From: an uncultured Haloferula sp.
GTDB lineage: Bacteria > Verrucomicrobiota > Verrucomicrobiae > Verrucomicrobiales > Akkermansiaceae
Reading direction: 5' to 3'
DNA: 23,330 nucleotides
Assembly: GCA_946885645.1 (NCBI GenBank)
Contig: CAMPGU010000026.1
Span: 1 to 23,330 of the forward strand
Shown here: in pieces, positions 16,433 to 23,330 of the stretch
How the letters are laid out: every line of letters begins with the position of its first letter
How positions within the stretch are numbered: the stretch's first letter is position 1
Position numbers and translations under genes: made by a program
The notes under the pieces: model-generated
Databases searched by the model: none
What the model was told of the DNA's origin: nothing
Seen by the model: only the letters and a program-made list of their open reading frames with translations

Positions 16433-17756
16433 CTGTGGTCGGTTCATCTGCGATTTCCTCGACGGTGGCGTGCTCCAGCACGAAGTCAATGGCCTTGCCC
16501 ACCAGCATCGAGTTGCGGATACCCGGGATCCGGCCGGAGCGCTGGAGCTCCTTGATGAACTTCTTCGGGTTCTGCTTGCGGGACTGGGCGATCATTGCGA
16601 GGTGATTCACCAGTTCCTGATCGCTCACCGCGATGCCTTCGGTGCGGGCGATTTCCTGCAGGATGAAATTCGTCTTCAGGTTCGTCCGCGCCTGGTCCCC
16701 GGCGGTGGCGAAAATCTCCGCCTGCTGGGAAGAAAGCTCCTCCTCGGACATGCCGGACTTCACGCCGCGCTCCACCAAGGCGTCGGCCTGCCCCTGCGTT
16801 TCATGGCGCAGGAGATCCTCCGGGAGCTCGAAATCCACCAGCGAATTGAAGTGCTCCACGATCTGGTTGACCTTGTAGTCGTCGATCTGGCGGCGCTTCT
16901 CCACTTCGATCTGGTGCTTCGCGAGGCTGCGGAGTTCCTCGAGAGTCTTGCCCCCGGTCACCTTGGCGGCGAATTCATCGTCCAGCTCGGGGAGGACCAT
17001 CTGCTTCAGGCCCTTCAGGGTCACATGGAACGTGACTTCCTTGCCTCGGAGATCGCTGAGCGGGAAATCTTCGGGGATCGGCAGGGCGATGTCCTTGCTG
17101 TCGCCGGCATTGAGGCCCTCTACCTGGGCGGCGAAGCCCGGCAGGAAGCTGCCTTCGTCGAGCTTCAGCCAAAAGCCTTCCCGCCCCGAGAGGTAACCGG
17201 CGGATTTTCCGATCGCCTGCTCCAGCGGCTGGCCGTCGAGCGTCGAGGTGAAGTCGATGATCGCGAGATCGCCGCTCTGCGCGCTGCGGCCCTCGATGTC
17301 CTGGTAGTCGGCGAAGCGCTCGCGCAGCCCTTGGAGCTGGGTGTCGATTTCCGCATCCGTGACTTCGCCGGCAGGAGCCTTCACCGTGATGCCCTTGTAG
17401 TCCGGAAGCTGCACCTCCGGGGCCAGCGTGAGGACGGCATGGAAGGTAAGGGTGCCGTCGGAGTTGTGCGCCAGATTTTGCGGGATGCCGAAGTTCAGCA
17501 CCTTGAGCGCTTCCTTGCGGAGGGCCTCATCGTAGGCCTGGCGCACCAGCCGGTCGTCGAGTTCCTCCGTGATGGCGGTTTGGAATTTCTTCTCGATGAC
17601 GTTCTTGGGCGCCTTGCCCGGGCGGAAGCCCGGGATGCGGGCCTGCGCGGCGTAGCCGGAGACGATTTTCGCACGCTCGGTCTTGACGGTGTCGGAAGGG
17701 ACTTCGACGCGCAGCGTGGCGAGGCAGTTCGGCTGCTTTTCAACGATGATGTTCAT
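16425..17756 (-). CDS. tig: Trigger factor, ribosome-associated chaperone and peptidyl-prolyl isomerase
   Basis: Trigger factor binds at the ribosome exit tunnel and shields nascent chains. The 443-residue product contains the ribosome-binding signature GFRPGKAP (43-50, within the N-terminal domain of about 1-115). A FKBP-type domain follows (about 150-245, with [14 protein letters not shown] and [20 protein letters not shown]), then the helical C-terminal chaperone domain (about 250-425). The tail is acidic. The ATG at 17754-17756 has no Shine-Dalgarno sequence but is supported by the conserved start of the domain ([11 protein letters not shown]). It heads a tig-clpP-clpX order that is widespread in bacteria, overlaps clpP by 8 bases, and is divergent from bamA. 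A sigma-70-like promoter is visible in the spacer. Confidence 0.96.
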   Translation of the reverse strand: MNIIVEKQPNCLATLRVEVPSDTVKTERAKIVSGYAAQARIPGFRPGKAPKNVIEKKFQTAITEELDDRLVRQAYDEALRKEALKVLNFGIPQNLAHNSDGTLTFHAVLTLAPEVQLPDYKGITVKAPAGEVTDAEIDTQLQGLRERFADYQDIEGRSAQSGDLAIIDFTSTLDGQPLEQAIGKSAGYLSGREGFWLKLDEGSFLPGFAAQVEGLNAGDSKDIALPIPEDFPLSDLRGKEVTFHVTLKGLKQMVLPELDDEFAAKVTGGKTLEELRSLAKHQIEVEKRRQIDDYKVNQIVEHFNSLVDFELPEDLLRHETQGQADALVERGVKSGMSEEELSSQQAEIFATAGDQARTNLKTNFILQEIARTEGIAVSDQELVNHLAMIAQSRKQNPKKFIKELQRSGRIPGIRNSMLVGKAIDFVLEHATVEEIADEPTTDE

Positions 17757-17807
17757 GGCGGAAAATTCGGCGCGGGATGAGGAAGGGTGGCGCGCCGGGG
17801 GCGGGAA

Positions 17808-17835
17808 ACTAAAGGGGTCGCTCGTACCTTGTCAA
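17808..17835 (-). promoter_or_regulatory. Putative sigma-70 promoter for tig-clpP
   Basis: On the minus strand a perfect TTGACA (17830-17835) is followed, after 16 bases, by TTTAGT (17808-17813), a 4-of-6 match to TATAAT. Transcription would start near 17801, giving a 5' UTR of about 45 bases before tig. The -35 is strong, the -10 is weak. Confidence 0.4.
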
Positions 17836-17878
17836 AGCGAAGTAGCGGCCGTTAGCCCTTGGGTTTCCTATATGGGCC

Positions 17879-17908
17879 TTGACGCCCCCTGCCCCGAAAA
17901 GGTTCTAT
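17879..17908 (+). promoter_or_regulatory. Weak putative promoter for bamA
   Basis: TTGACG (17879-17884) and TTCTAT (17903-17908) are separated by 18 bases and face bamA. The -10 matches TATAAT at only 3 positions, so this is a tentative call. It would sit back to back with the tig promoter in a shared spacer. Confidence 0.22.
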
Positions 17909-17971
17909 GCGTTCCGTTAGCCGACACACATGGATATTTTACCCCTCCTAACTATTCGGGGCGCGTCCTCG

Positions 17972-20308
17972 ATGGCACGCCGGTTCCTCCTGGCGGCGCT
18001 CCTGTTCCTTGGATTTGCCGCCACGCCGGCGAACGCTCAAGGTGAAGTCGAAGGTAAGAACGTGTCGGCGGTGGTGATCCGCCACTCGGGCCCCGCCACT
18101 GTGGACGAAGCTCGCCTCCGCAGCTTCATCTCCATGCGCGAAGGCGAAGCCTACCGTACGGAGAAATCCGACAACGACATCACGTCCCTTTATCAGTCCG
18201 GTCTCATCTCCGACGTCCGTGTCCTCGCGGAGCCGGACGGGGACTCAATCAAGGTGATCTACGAGGTCACCACCCGCGGCACGATCGTGGCCGTGGGCTT
18301 CGCCGGAAACACCGTCTTCAGCGATCAGAAGCTGGCGAAGGAAACGAAGCTCAAGGTAGGCGGCGCGCTCAGCGACGAAGCCATCCTGAGCGCCCGCCGG
18401 AATCTGGAAACCTACTACCGCGGCTACGGCTATCCGGATGTGACCATCACCCACCGGACCCAGCCCAGCGAGTCCGGCCAGGGGGAAGACCTGATTTTCA
18501 TCATCGAAGAAGGCGGCAAGAACGAAATCCGCGAGATCCGCTTCGAAGGCAACAATACCTACGATAGCCGCACGCTGCGCAAGCAGATGAAGGTAAAGGA
18601 AAAGGGCTGGTTCTCCTGGATCAGCAAGTCCGGCCGCTTCGAGGTGGAGCAGCTCGATTCCGACGTGGAAGCCGTCCTCGATTACTACCGCACCCGCGGC
18701 TACCTGCGCGCCAGCAGCCCGGGAGTGCGCCGCGAGCCCGTGGGCGACGGCCGCGTGGATCTCGTCATCCCGATCAACGAAGGCGAAAAATACACGGTCG
18801 CCGGCGTCGGCTTCGGCCGCATGACCGTCTTCAAGCCGGAGGAGCTCTACCCTGCCCTGACCCTGAACGGCGGGGACGGCTACTCCTCCAAGAAGATGCG
18901 GGACGATATGAAGATGATCCGCAGCTACTACGGTTCCCGCGGCTATGCGGATGCCGACGTCACGCCGGACATCAAGGATGCCGGCCCGAACCAGGTGAAC
19001 ATCGTCTATCGCATCACCGAAGGATCCCGCTTCAGCGTCGGACGCATCAATATCGAGGGTAACACCAAGACCCAGGACAAGGTGATCCGCCGCGAAATGC
19101 CCCTCAAGCCAGGCGACTATTTCAACTCCGTGGAGCTGGAAACCGCCAAATCCCGTCTCGAGGGGCTCCAGTACTTCAGCAGCGTGCAGGTGGATGCCCA
19201 GCCCGGCCGCGGTGGCTACCGCGACATCAACGTGCTGGTGGAAGAGCGGCGCACCGGGTCGATCAGCGCCGGTATCGGTTTCAGCTCCATCGATAGCATC
19301 GTGGGCTTCATCAACCTGGAGCAGACGAATTTCGATATCATGAACCCGTGGGCCTTCACCGGCGGCGGCCAGCGCTTCGGCATGAATCTCCGCCTCGGTA
19401 GCGAGCGCACCGATTTCAGCATCTCCCTGGTGGAGCCGTGGTTCATGGACCGCAAGCTGGCCCTCGGGACCGAGTTGTTCTACCGGGACTCGCAGTACTA
19501 CTCGGATTTCTACGAGCAGACCAACGCCGGCTTTGAAGTCTTCATCCGCAAGCCGCTCACCGAAAAATCCTCCATCCGTCTCGGTTATCGCCTGGAGCAG
19601 GTGGACATCGAACTGGAGCGCGCGGTTTACTCGCTCTCCGATAAATCGGTGCTGGCCGGCGGTCCGCGCTCCATTCTCGAGCGGGACGACGGCGATTTCG
19701 TCCGCAGCGCGATGACCGCGAACTGGGTTTACGATAGCCGCGACGCGGTCATTGAAACCCGAACGGGCGAGAAGTTCGATGTCGGTTTGACCCTTGCCGG
19801 CACTGCCTTCGGCGGCGATGTGGACATCCTCTGCCTGACCATGCAGTGGCAGAAATACTGGAACATTCCTAGGGATTCCATCCTCTCTCTCAATGGCGAA
19901 CTTGCCTTCGTGGATGCCACGAGCGGCGAGGTGCCGATCTTCGACCGTCTCTTCCTCGGCGGCGGCCGCACCCTGCGCGGCTTCGAATTCCGCGATGTGG
20001 GTCCGCGCGATCCGGTCACGGGCGAGGTCGTGGGCGGCCAGTCCCTCGGCTTCTTGTCCGCGGAATACACGATCCCGGTCATCGACAACGTCCGTGCGGC
20101 CGTCTTCTACGACCTCGGCTTCGTCAACGACGGTTCATGGGATCCGAGCCCGAGCGATCTCTACCACGACTTCGGCGTGGGCGTCCGCCTGAAGCTGCCG
20201 ATCAGCCCCGTGCCGATCGCGCTCGACTACGCATTCCCGATCGACAGCCCCGATCCGAAGGCCGACAACGGCGGTCAGTTCAACTTCTACCTGAACTACG
20301 AATACTGA
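17972..20308 (+). CDS. bamA: Outer membrane protein assembly factor BamA
   Basis: BamA is the Omp85-family core of the machine that inserts beta-barrel proteins into the outer membrane. From ATG 17972 the product is 778 residues with a signal peptide (MARRFLLAALLFLGFAATPANA). Five POTRA domains follow at about 30-103, 104-182, 183-272, 273-352 and 353-427. The C-terminal 350 residues form the barrel, with the lid-loop motif LRGFEF (668-673) and a final aromatic Tyr as expected for an outer-membrane barrel. The frame is also open from ATG 17930, which would put 14 extra residues before the signal peptide; the later start is preferred. It proves a diderm envelope. The gene is divergent from tig and ends in a strong terminator. 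No other bam gene or skp is present. Confidence 0.96.
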   Translation: MARRFLLAALLFLGFAATPANAQGEVEGKNVSAVVIRHSGPATVDEARLRSFISMREGEAYRTEKSDNDITSLYQSGLISDVRVLAEPDGDSIKVIYEVTTRGTIVAVGFAGNTVFSDQKLAKETKLKVGGALSDEAILSARRNLETYYRGYGYPDVTITHRTQPSESGQGEDLIFIIEEGGKNEIREIRFEGNNTYDSRTLRKQMKVKEKGWFSWISKSGRFEVEQLDSDVEAVLDYYRTRGYLRASSPGVRREPVGDGRVDLVIPINEGEKYTVAGVGFGRMTVFKPEELYPALTLNGGDGYSSKKMRDDMKMIRSYYGSRGYADADVTPDIKDAGPNQVNIVYRITEGSRFSVGRINIEGNTKTQDKVIRREMPLKPGDYFNSVELETAKSRLEGLQYFSSVQVDAQPGRGGYRDINVLVEERRTGSISAGIGFSSIDSIVGFINLEQTNFDIMNPWAFTGGGQRFGMNLRLGSERTDFSISLVEPWFMDRKLALGTELFYRDSQYYSDFYEQTNAGFEVFIRKPLTEKSSIRLGYRLEQVDIELERAVYSLSDKSVLAGGPRSILERDDGDFVRSAMTANWVYDSRDAVIETRTGEKFDVGLTLAGTAFGGDVDILCLTMQWQKYWNIPRDSILSLNGELAFVDATSGEVPIFDRLFLGGGRTLRGFEFRDVGPRDPVTGEVVGGQSLGFLSAEYTIPVIDNVRAAVFYDLGFVNDGSWDPSPSDLYHDFGVGVRLKLPISPVPIALDYAFPIDSPDPKADNGGQFNFYLNYEY

Positions 20309-20326
20309 GCCGGAGATTTCCAAAGA

Positions 20327-20353
20327 GGGCCGCGGGAAACCGCGGCCCTTTTT
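20327..20353 (+). terminator. Intrinsic terminator after bamA
   Basis: GGGCCGCGG (20327-20335) pairs perfectly with CCGCGGCCC (20340-20348) around a GAAA tetraloop and is followed by TTTTTC. It starts 18 bases after the bamA stop. Flanking CCAAAG and CTTTGG can extend the pairing imperfectly. It may also slow transcripts arriving from the convergent ygfZ-like gene, but the T-rich tail favours the plus strand. Confidence 0.9.
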
Positions 20354-20391
20354 CTTTGGACCGGTTGGACCGGGCGGGGCCGCAGGAACCC

Positions 20392-21234
20392 TTACAGCAG
20401 ACGGGTGAAGCGAACCTGTGTATTCTTTCCGGGAATTGTCAGTTCCTCTGCTCCGAATCCCGCCTTCTCCACATATCCTAGGGCGGCGTGCTTGCCCGAA
20501 TCATCGGCCAACGGCGAAACGCTGGTAAGGATGCCGGCCTTCGCTCCGCCGTCCGTTACGAGGCTGTCTCCGGGCACCGCGCCGGCTTCCACCCGAAAAG
20601 CAGCGAGCCGCCGGTTCACCTTCCCCGCGCTCTTGATCCGGGATAGCACCTCCTGGCCGATGTAGCAGCCTTTGTGGTAGGAGATCGCGGTGCGGTCGAG
20701 GCCGGCTTCCGGCGGCAAGATTCCGGGGGTGAGTTCCGCTCCCCAGGCAGGAATCCCGGCCGCAATGCGGCGAGCCTCCGCTTCCTCCGGAGAAAGGGCC
20801 GTGCAGGAAAATTCCACGCCGGCCGGTAGCCAGACATCGAAGCCGCCGCTGCCGATCCGGCTCGCTGCGCGAACGAAGCCCGGTCCGGCTGCGGGAGCTT
20901 CCCCGCACTCCACCGTGTGGTGGAGATCCCACGCCTCGGAGAGGTTCTCCACTTCCGCGTCGTCGGAGATCAGGTAGCGGGTGAGCCGGGCTTCCAATTC
21001 CTCCGCCACTTCCTCCGGTCCTTCGACCCAGATCGACTCCTCCGGCCCCCGGAAGACATGCACGTAGAATTGCAGCCGCCCCTTCGCGTCCGTCACGCAG
21101 GAGGGGAGGGCGGTGTCGCCGAGTTTCCGCACGTCCTGGGTGAGCTGGCCGTTCAGATAGCGCACCGCATCCGGTCCCCGGAACACGAGCAGGCTCCGCT
21201 TCGAGGGCGGGAGGCAACGGGGGGCATCGCTCAT
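20392..21234 (-). CDS. ygfZ: YgfZ/GcvT-domain folate-binding protein
   Basis: The 280-residue product is a member of the YgfZ (COG0354) family, tetrahydrofolate-dependent proteins that help make or repair certain Fe-S enzymes and are related to the glycine-cleavage protein GcvT. Landmarks are the N-terminal FRGPDAVRYLNGQLTQDV (18-35), TDAKGRLQF (48-56) and the signature KGCYIGQEVLSRI (188-200) with the conserved Cys190. The start ATG 21232-21234 overlaps the stop of the upstream dehydrogenase as ATGA. A much longer in-frame opening exists upstream but runs through the dehydrogenase gene and is rejected. The stop is 44 bases from the bamA terminator. The partner Fe-S enzyme is not in the window. 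Confidence 0.92.
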   Translation of the reverse strand: MSDAPRCLPPSKRSLLVFRGPDAVRYLNGQLTQDVRKLGDTALPSCVTDAKGRLQFYVHVFRGPEESIWVEGPEEVAEELEARLTRYLISDDAEVENLSEAWDLHHTVECGEAPAAGPGFVRAASRIGSGGFDVWLPAGVEFSCTALSPEEAEARRIAAGIPAWGAELTPGILPPEAGLDRTAISYHKGCYIGQEVLSRIKSAGKVNRRLAAFRVEAGAVPGDSLVTDGGAKAGILTSVSPLADDSGKHAALGYVEKAGFGAEELTIPGKNTQVRFTRLL

Positions 21235-22076
21235 GGTTCCAGATAGGGTGCTGCCAGGGCCGAGTAATCCTTGTCTGCCAAGCCTCGCTCGCAGAGCTCC
21301 TCCATGCGGGCGGAAACGGTGCGGATCGCAGGGGTTTCGATCCCGGCTTGCTTTGCCAAGGCGAGCACGTAGCGGCTGTCCTTCAACATATTGGAGAGGG
21401 AGAAGTGGGTGTCGAAGTCCCCGGCCGCCATCGTCGGGAGCTTCATCGCCGCGAGAAGCGATCCCGAGGCATTCATTCCCACCGCCTCGGTCAAGGTTTC
21501 CGGCGCGATTCCATGCCGGGTTGCCGTGGCCAGCGCCTCGGCGAGCGCCTGCACGGTGCAGGCGGAAATCAGGTTGGTCACCAGCTTGAGGATCGTGGCT
21601 GTTCCGGCCTCGCCGGTCTTCAGCACGGCTTTTCCTGTCTTCAGCAGCACCGGCTCCACCCGGTCCACCAGCTCCGGCGGACCGCCCGCATAGTAAACGA
21701 GGCCCGCGCCTGCCGCCGCCTCCCGGCTGCCGGTGAAGGGACAATCGAGAAAGCCGATGCCCCGGCGGGCACATTCCGCGGCCAGCCAGGTGGTGGTCGC
21801 GAGGTCGATGGTCGCATGATTCACCAGGATCCTCTCCCCGGGCGGCAGGGAGAATAACTTGGCGGCCACTTCCCGCACGGCGATGGCATCCTTGAGATAG
21901 ACCAGGATCAGATTCGCCCCGCTAGCCGCTTCTTCCACCGAGGAGCACTCGCCCGGGAGGCCTTTCGGAGTCCGGTTCCAGCTCCGGATTGGTCCGATTC
22001 CCGCCTTTGCGAGATTGGCCGCGGCCCGCGATCCGATGATTCCCAATCCGATTACGGCGATGTTCCAAGAGCTCAT
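21231..22076 (-). CDS. Beta-hydroxyacid dehydrogenase family NAD(P)-dependent oxidoreductase
   Basis: The 281-residue product belongs to the 3-hydroxyisobutyrate dehydrogenase/tartronate semialdehyde reductase superfamily. It has an N-terminal Rossmann fold with GLGIIG (10-15), the cofactor-side SWNRT (32-36; the Arg after Asn favours NADP), the substrate-binding DCPFTGSREAAAGAGL (111-126) and the catalytic Lys164 in ILKLVTNLI. The C-terminal helical domain carries the usual F-x-x-x-N-M-L-K-D stretch (FSLSNMLKD). Substrates in the family include 3-hydroxyisobutyrate, succinic semialdehyde and glyoxylate; the exact one cannot be inferred. It overlaps both neighbours by ATGA, so it is translated with the exported protein upstream and ygfZ downstream. 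The longer opening up to 22367 lies inside the upstream gene and is rejected. Confidence 0.9.
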   Translation of the reverse strand: MSSWNIAVIGLGIIGSRAAANLAKAGIGPIRSWNRTPKGLPGECSSVEEAASGANLILVYLKDAIAVREVAAKLFSLPPGERILVNHATIDLATTTWLAAECARRGIGFLDCPFTGSREAAAGAGLVYYAGGPPELVDRVEPVLLKTGKAVLKTGEAGTATILKLVTNLISACTVQALAEALATATRHGIAPETLTEAVGMNASGSLLAAMKLPTMAAGDFDTHFSLSNMLKDSRYVLALAKQAGIETPAIRTVSARMEELCERGLADKDYSALAAPYLEP

Positions 22077-22909
22077 GGCCCTTCCTGTCTCTGGAGAGCC
22101 AGTTCGGCAAGCTTGGCCGCTTGTTTCTGGATTTCTTCGACCCGTTCCTTGGTGGCCGGCTCCTCCCCGAGCGTCATCTCGGTGCGCAGTCCGGCGAGGA
22201 TATCCCGCATGGCCACGAAATTCGCGCGCTCGGAGATCCTGGGTTCGAGACCGCTGACGATCGACGAATAGTAGTCGGCGATGTCCTCCCGCATGACCTG
22301 CTTCGCCCGGGATTCGCTGAACTGCCCGGCGACCGCATCGGAAGAGACTTGAAGGGCGCGGATCCACCCCCCCAGTGAAATCAGGTGTGCCAGATCGGCA
22401 TCCCGTAGGGTAACAAGCTCAAGCTCAACGTCCTTCTGCGTTGCGGCCAGTTCCATCTTGAGCTGGGCCACGTCCTGTTTCCGCGCGCTCTCCAGCAAGC
22501 TCGCGGCATGCCGGTTTACCCTTTCTCCGGCTCCCAAGGCCTTCCCGTACCGGGTCAAGTCCGCTGCGAGCTCCTCCACCTTTCCCAGCTCTCCCGCTTG
22601 TACCACCAGAAAGCCGTCGGCGATCAGGAACCCCAATTCGATCGCCAGTTCGGCCCGGTTCAAGGGCATCTTGGCTGCGGGATCGCGCTGGAATTTGAGG
22701 ATCGGGAGGGGTGCCAGCGCCTCCAGGGATTCGAATATTTTGGCAATGGAAGGGGCGGTGAACTCGTTGATCGCTAGTTCCTCCCGTACATGAGGATCTT
22801 CCAGGAGATCGGCGGGAATCTCGGGCTTGTCGAGGGCTTGGCCGCTCGAGGGAAGGATCGAAAGAGACGAGAGGAGGGCGGCGGCAAGGAACTGGCGTGC
22901 GAGAATCAC
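22073..22909 (-). CDS. Exported protein of unknown function, mostly helical
   Basis: The 278-residue product starts with a signal peptide (VILARQFLAAALLSSLSILPSSGQA, GTG start). The mature part is charged and predicted helical by eye, with repeated Ala/Leu/Glu-rich stretches such as VEELAADLTRYGKAL, QLKMELAATQKDVELEL and a C-terminal KERVEEIQKQAAKLAELALQ that could form coiled coil. I recognise no domain. The GTG at 22907-22909 is chosen over an upstream TTG (22945) because AGGA lies 8 bases before it and the signal peptide then starts at residue 1. The stop overlaps the dehydrogenase start as ATGA. It is probably periplasmic. It is divergent from the glycosyltransferase at the right edge. 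A structural comparison would be the best route to a function. Confidence 0.78.
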   Translation of the reverse strand: MILARQFLAAALLSSLSILPSSGQALDKPEIPADLLEDPHVREELAINEFTAPSIAKIFESLEALAPLPILKFQRDPAAKMPLNRAELAIELGFLIADGFLVVQAGELGKVEELAADLTRYGKALGAGERVNRHAASLLESARKQDVAQLKMELAATQKDVELELVTLRDADLAHLISLGGWIRALQVSSDAVAGQFSESRAKQVMREDIADYYSSIVSGLEPRISERANFVAMRDILAGLRTEMTLGEEPATKERVEEIQKQAAKLAELALQRQEGP

Positions 22910-22917
22910 GGAAGAAA

Positions 22918-22921
22918 TCCT
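22918..22921 (-). promoter_or_regulatory. Ribosome binding site deciding the GTG start of the exported protein
   Basis: AGGA on the minus strand lies 8 bases before GTG 22907-22909. It is one of the few recognisable Shine-Dalgarno sites in the window and favours this start over the upstream TTG. Confidence 0.5.
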
Positions 22922-23087
22922 GCCACCGGAGCGTAAATCCCGCAACCGGCAATGCGAGCTGCCGGCGGTCCGTTAGCCATATCCCGGCTTGACTTGCGGG
23001 CGCGGGCATGGTGGCCTCCGGCCGCCCGGAATCTCTCACTTTCAGTCGCTTGGCGCGCTGTCGGTAGCTTCCCAATCCCTGAGCCCC

Positions 23088-23330
23088 ATGGACCTCACTT
23101 CTCCTCTCTGGTATTTTTGCTACATCCTCGTCCTGACCGGTCTGGCAGGATACGGCTTTCATCGCTTGTGCATCGTCTATTTGTACCTGCGCCATTCGCG
23201 CAAAAAGCCCGAGCCGAAGGAGCTGTTCACGGAGCTGCCGCTGGTGACGATCCAGCTCCCGGTTTTCAACGAAATGCACGTGGTGGACCGCCTCTTGGAG
23301 TCGGTGTCGCGGCTCGATTATCCGAAGGAC
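23088..23330 (+). CDS. Membrane-associated family 2 glycosyltransferase, N-terminal part
   Basis: The frame opens with ATG at 23088-23090 and runs off the right edge, giving 81 residues. It starts with a membrane span (about 7-35, with YFCYILVLTGLAGYG), then a basic stretch, then LPLVTIQLPVFNEMHVVDRL, which is the start of a GT-A family 2 catalytic domain (family pattern V-x-I-x-L-P-V-x-N-E). The following LDYPKD matches the conserved first helix-turn region. The layout resembles cellulose-synthase-like or glucosylceramide-type processive transferases that use nucleotide sugars and act at the cytoplasmic face. The DxD and QxxRW motifs are beyond the window, so the sugar and the product cannot be stated. 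It is divergent from the exported protein gene. Confidence 0.85.
   Translation, partial: MDLTSPLWYFCYILVLTGLAGYGFHRLCIVYLYLRHSRKKPEPKELFTELPLVTIQLPVFNEMHVVDRLLESVSRLDYPKD

Noticed and set aside
16413..17780. A 455-codon plus-strand open frame opposite tig
   Set aside because: It mirrors the tig coding sequence exactly, and its translation is rich in Leu/Arg/His/Asp with no family signature.
20392..21774. A fused 460-residue frame ahead of YgfZ
   Set aside because: The N-terminal 180 residues are an out-of-frame reading of the dehydrogenase gene. The ATGA overlap at 21231-21234 gives the natural start.

Overview
The window is about 23 kb of GC-rich bacterial chromosome, densely coded with short gaps. 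I think it comes from the phylum Verrucomicrobiota, close to Luteolibacter or other Verrucomicrobiaceae/Akkermansiaceae. This is an inference from gene content: a very large secreted LamG protein ending in an Asp-rich EF-hand-like repeat, a secreted GH127-type glycosidase, an actinobacterial-style long PurB, and several genes with no visible Shine-Dalgarno sequence. No rRNA, tRNA, CRISPR array, insertion sequence or phage gene was found.

Layout. Bases 1-276 (+) hold the C-terminal end of an unidentified single-membrane-span protein. It converges, with interlocking stop codons, on a minus-strand group: a possible small ORF, purB (adenylosuccinate lyase) and an FMN-binding split-barrel protein (273-2253). 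Bases 2535-6122 (-) encode a 1195-residue exported multidomain protein with a putative zinc-protease-like head, an Ig domain and two LamG domains. Across a 236-base divergent spacer lie a DUF1275/YoaK membrane protein and a secreted GH127-like glycosidase (6359-9645, +).

From 17756 down to 9686 eight genes run on the minus strand: tig, clpP, clpX, a GspG-like exported protein, a CtpA-type S41 protease, tsaD, a HAD phosphatase and a membrane-anchored OmpA-domain protein. This is a protein-quality-control and envelope cluster: nascent-chain folding (Tig), cytosolic proteolysis (ClpXP), periplasmic proteolysis (CtpA), tRNA t6A synthesis (TsaD) and peptidoglycan attachment (OmpA domain). A strong intrinsic terminator lies between clpP and clpX, so clpX and the genes after it may be transcribed less than tig-clpP. 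Divergent to tig is bamA (17972-20308, +), the outer-membrane protein assembly factor, which ends in a clear terminator.

Bases 20392-22909 (-) are a three-gene, translationally coupled unit with two ATGA overlaps: an unidentified exported protein, a beta-hydroxyacid dehydrogenase-like oxidoreductase and a YgfZ-type folate-binding protein. The right edge (23088 onward, +) opens a membrane-associated family 2 glycosyltransferase that runs off the window.

Most of the window is conserved housekeeping sequence, and I see no convincing new multi-gene system. The best leads are the metzincin-like head of the LamG protein, where the usual third histidine is a threonine; the GspG-like protein without a prepilin leader inside a proteostasis operon; and the clpP/clpX terminator.
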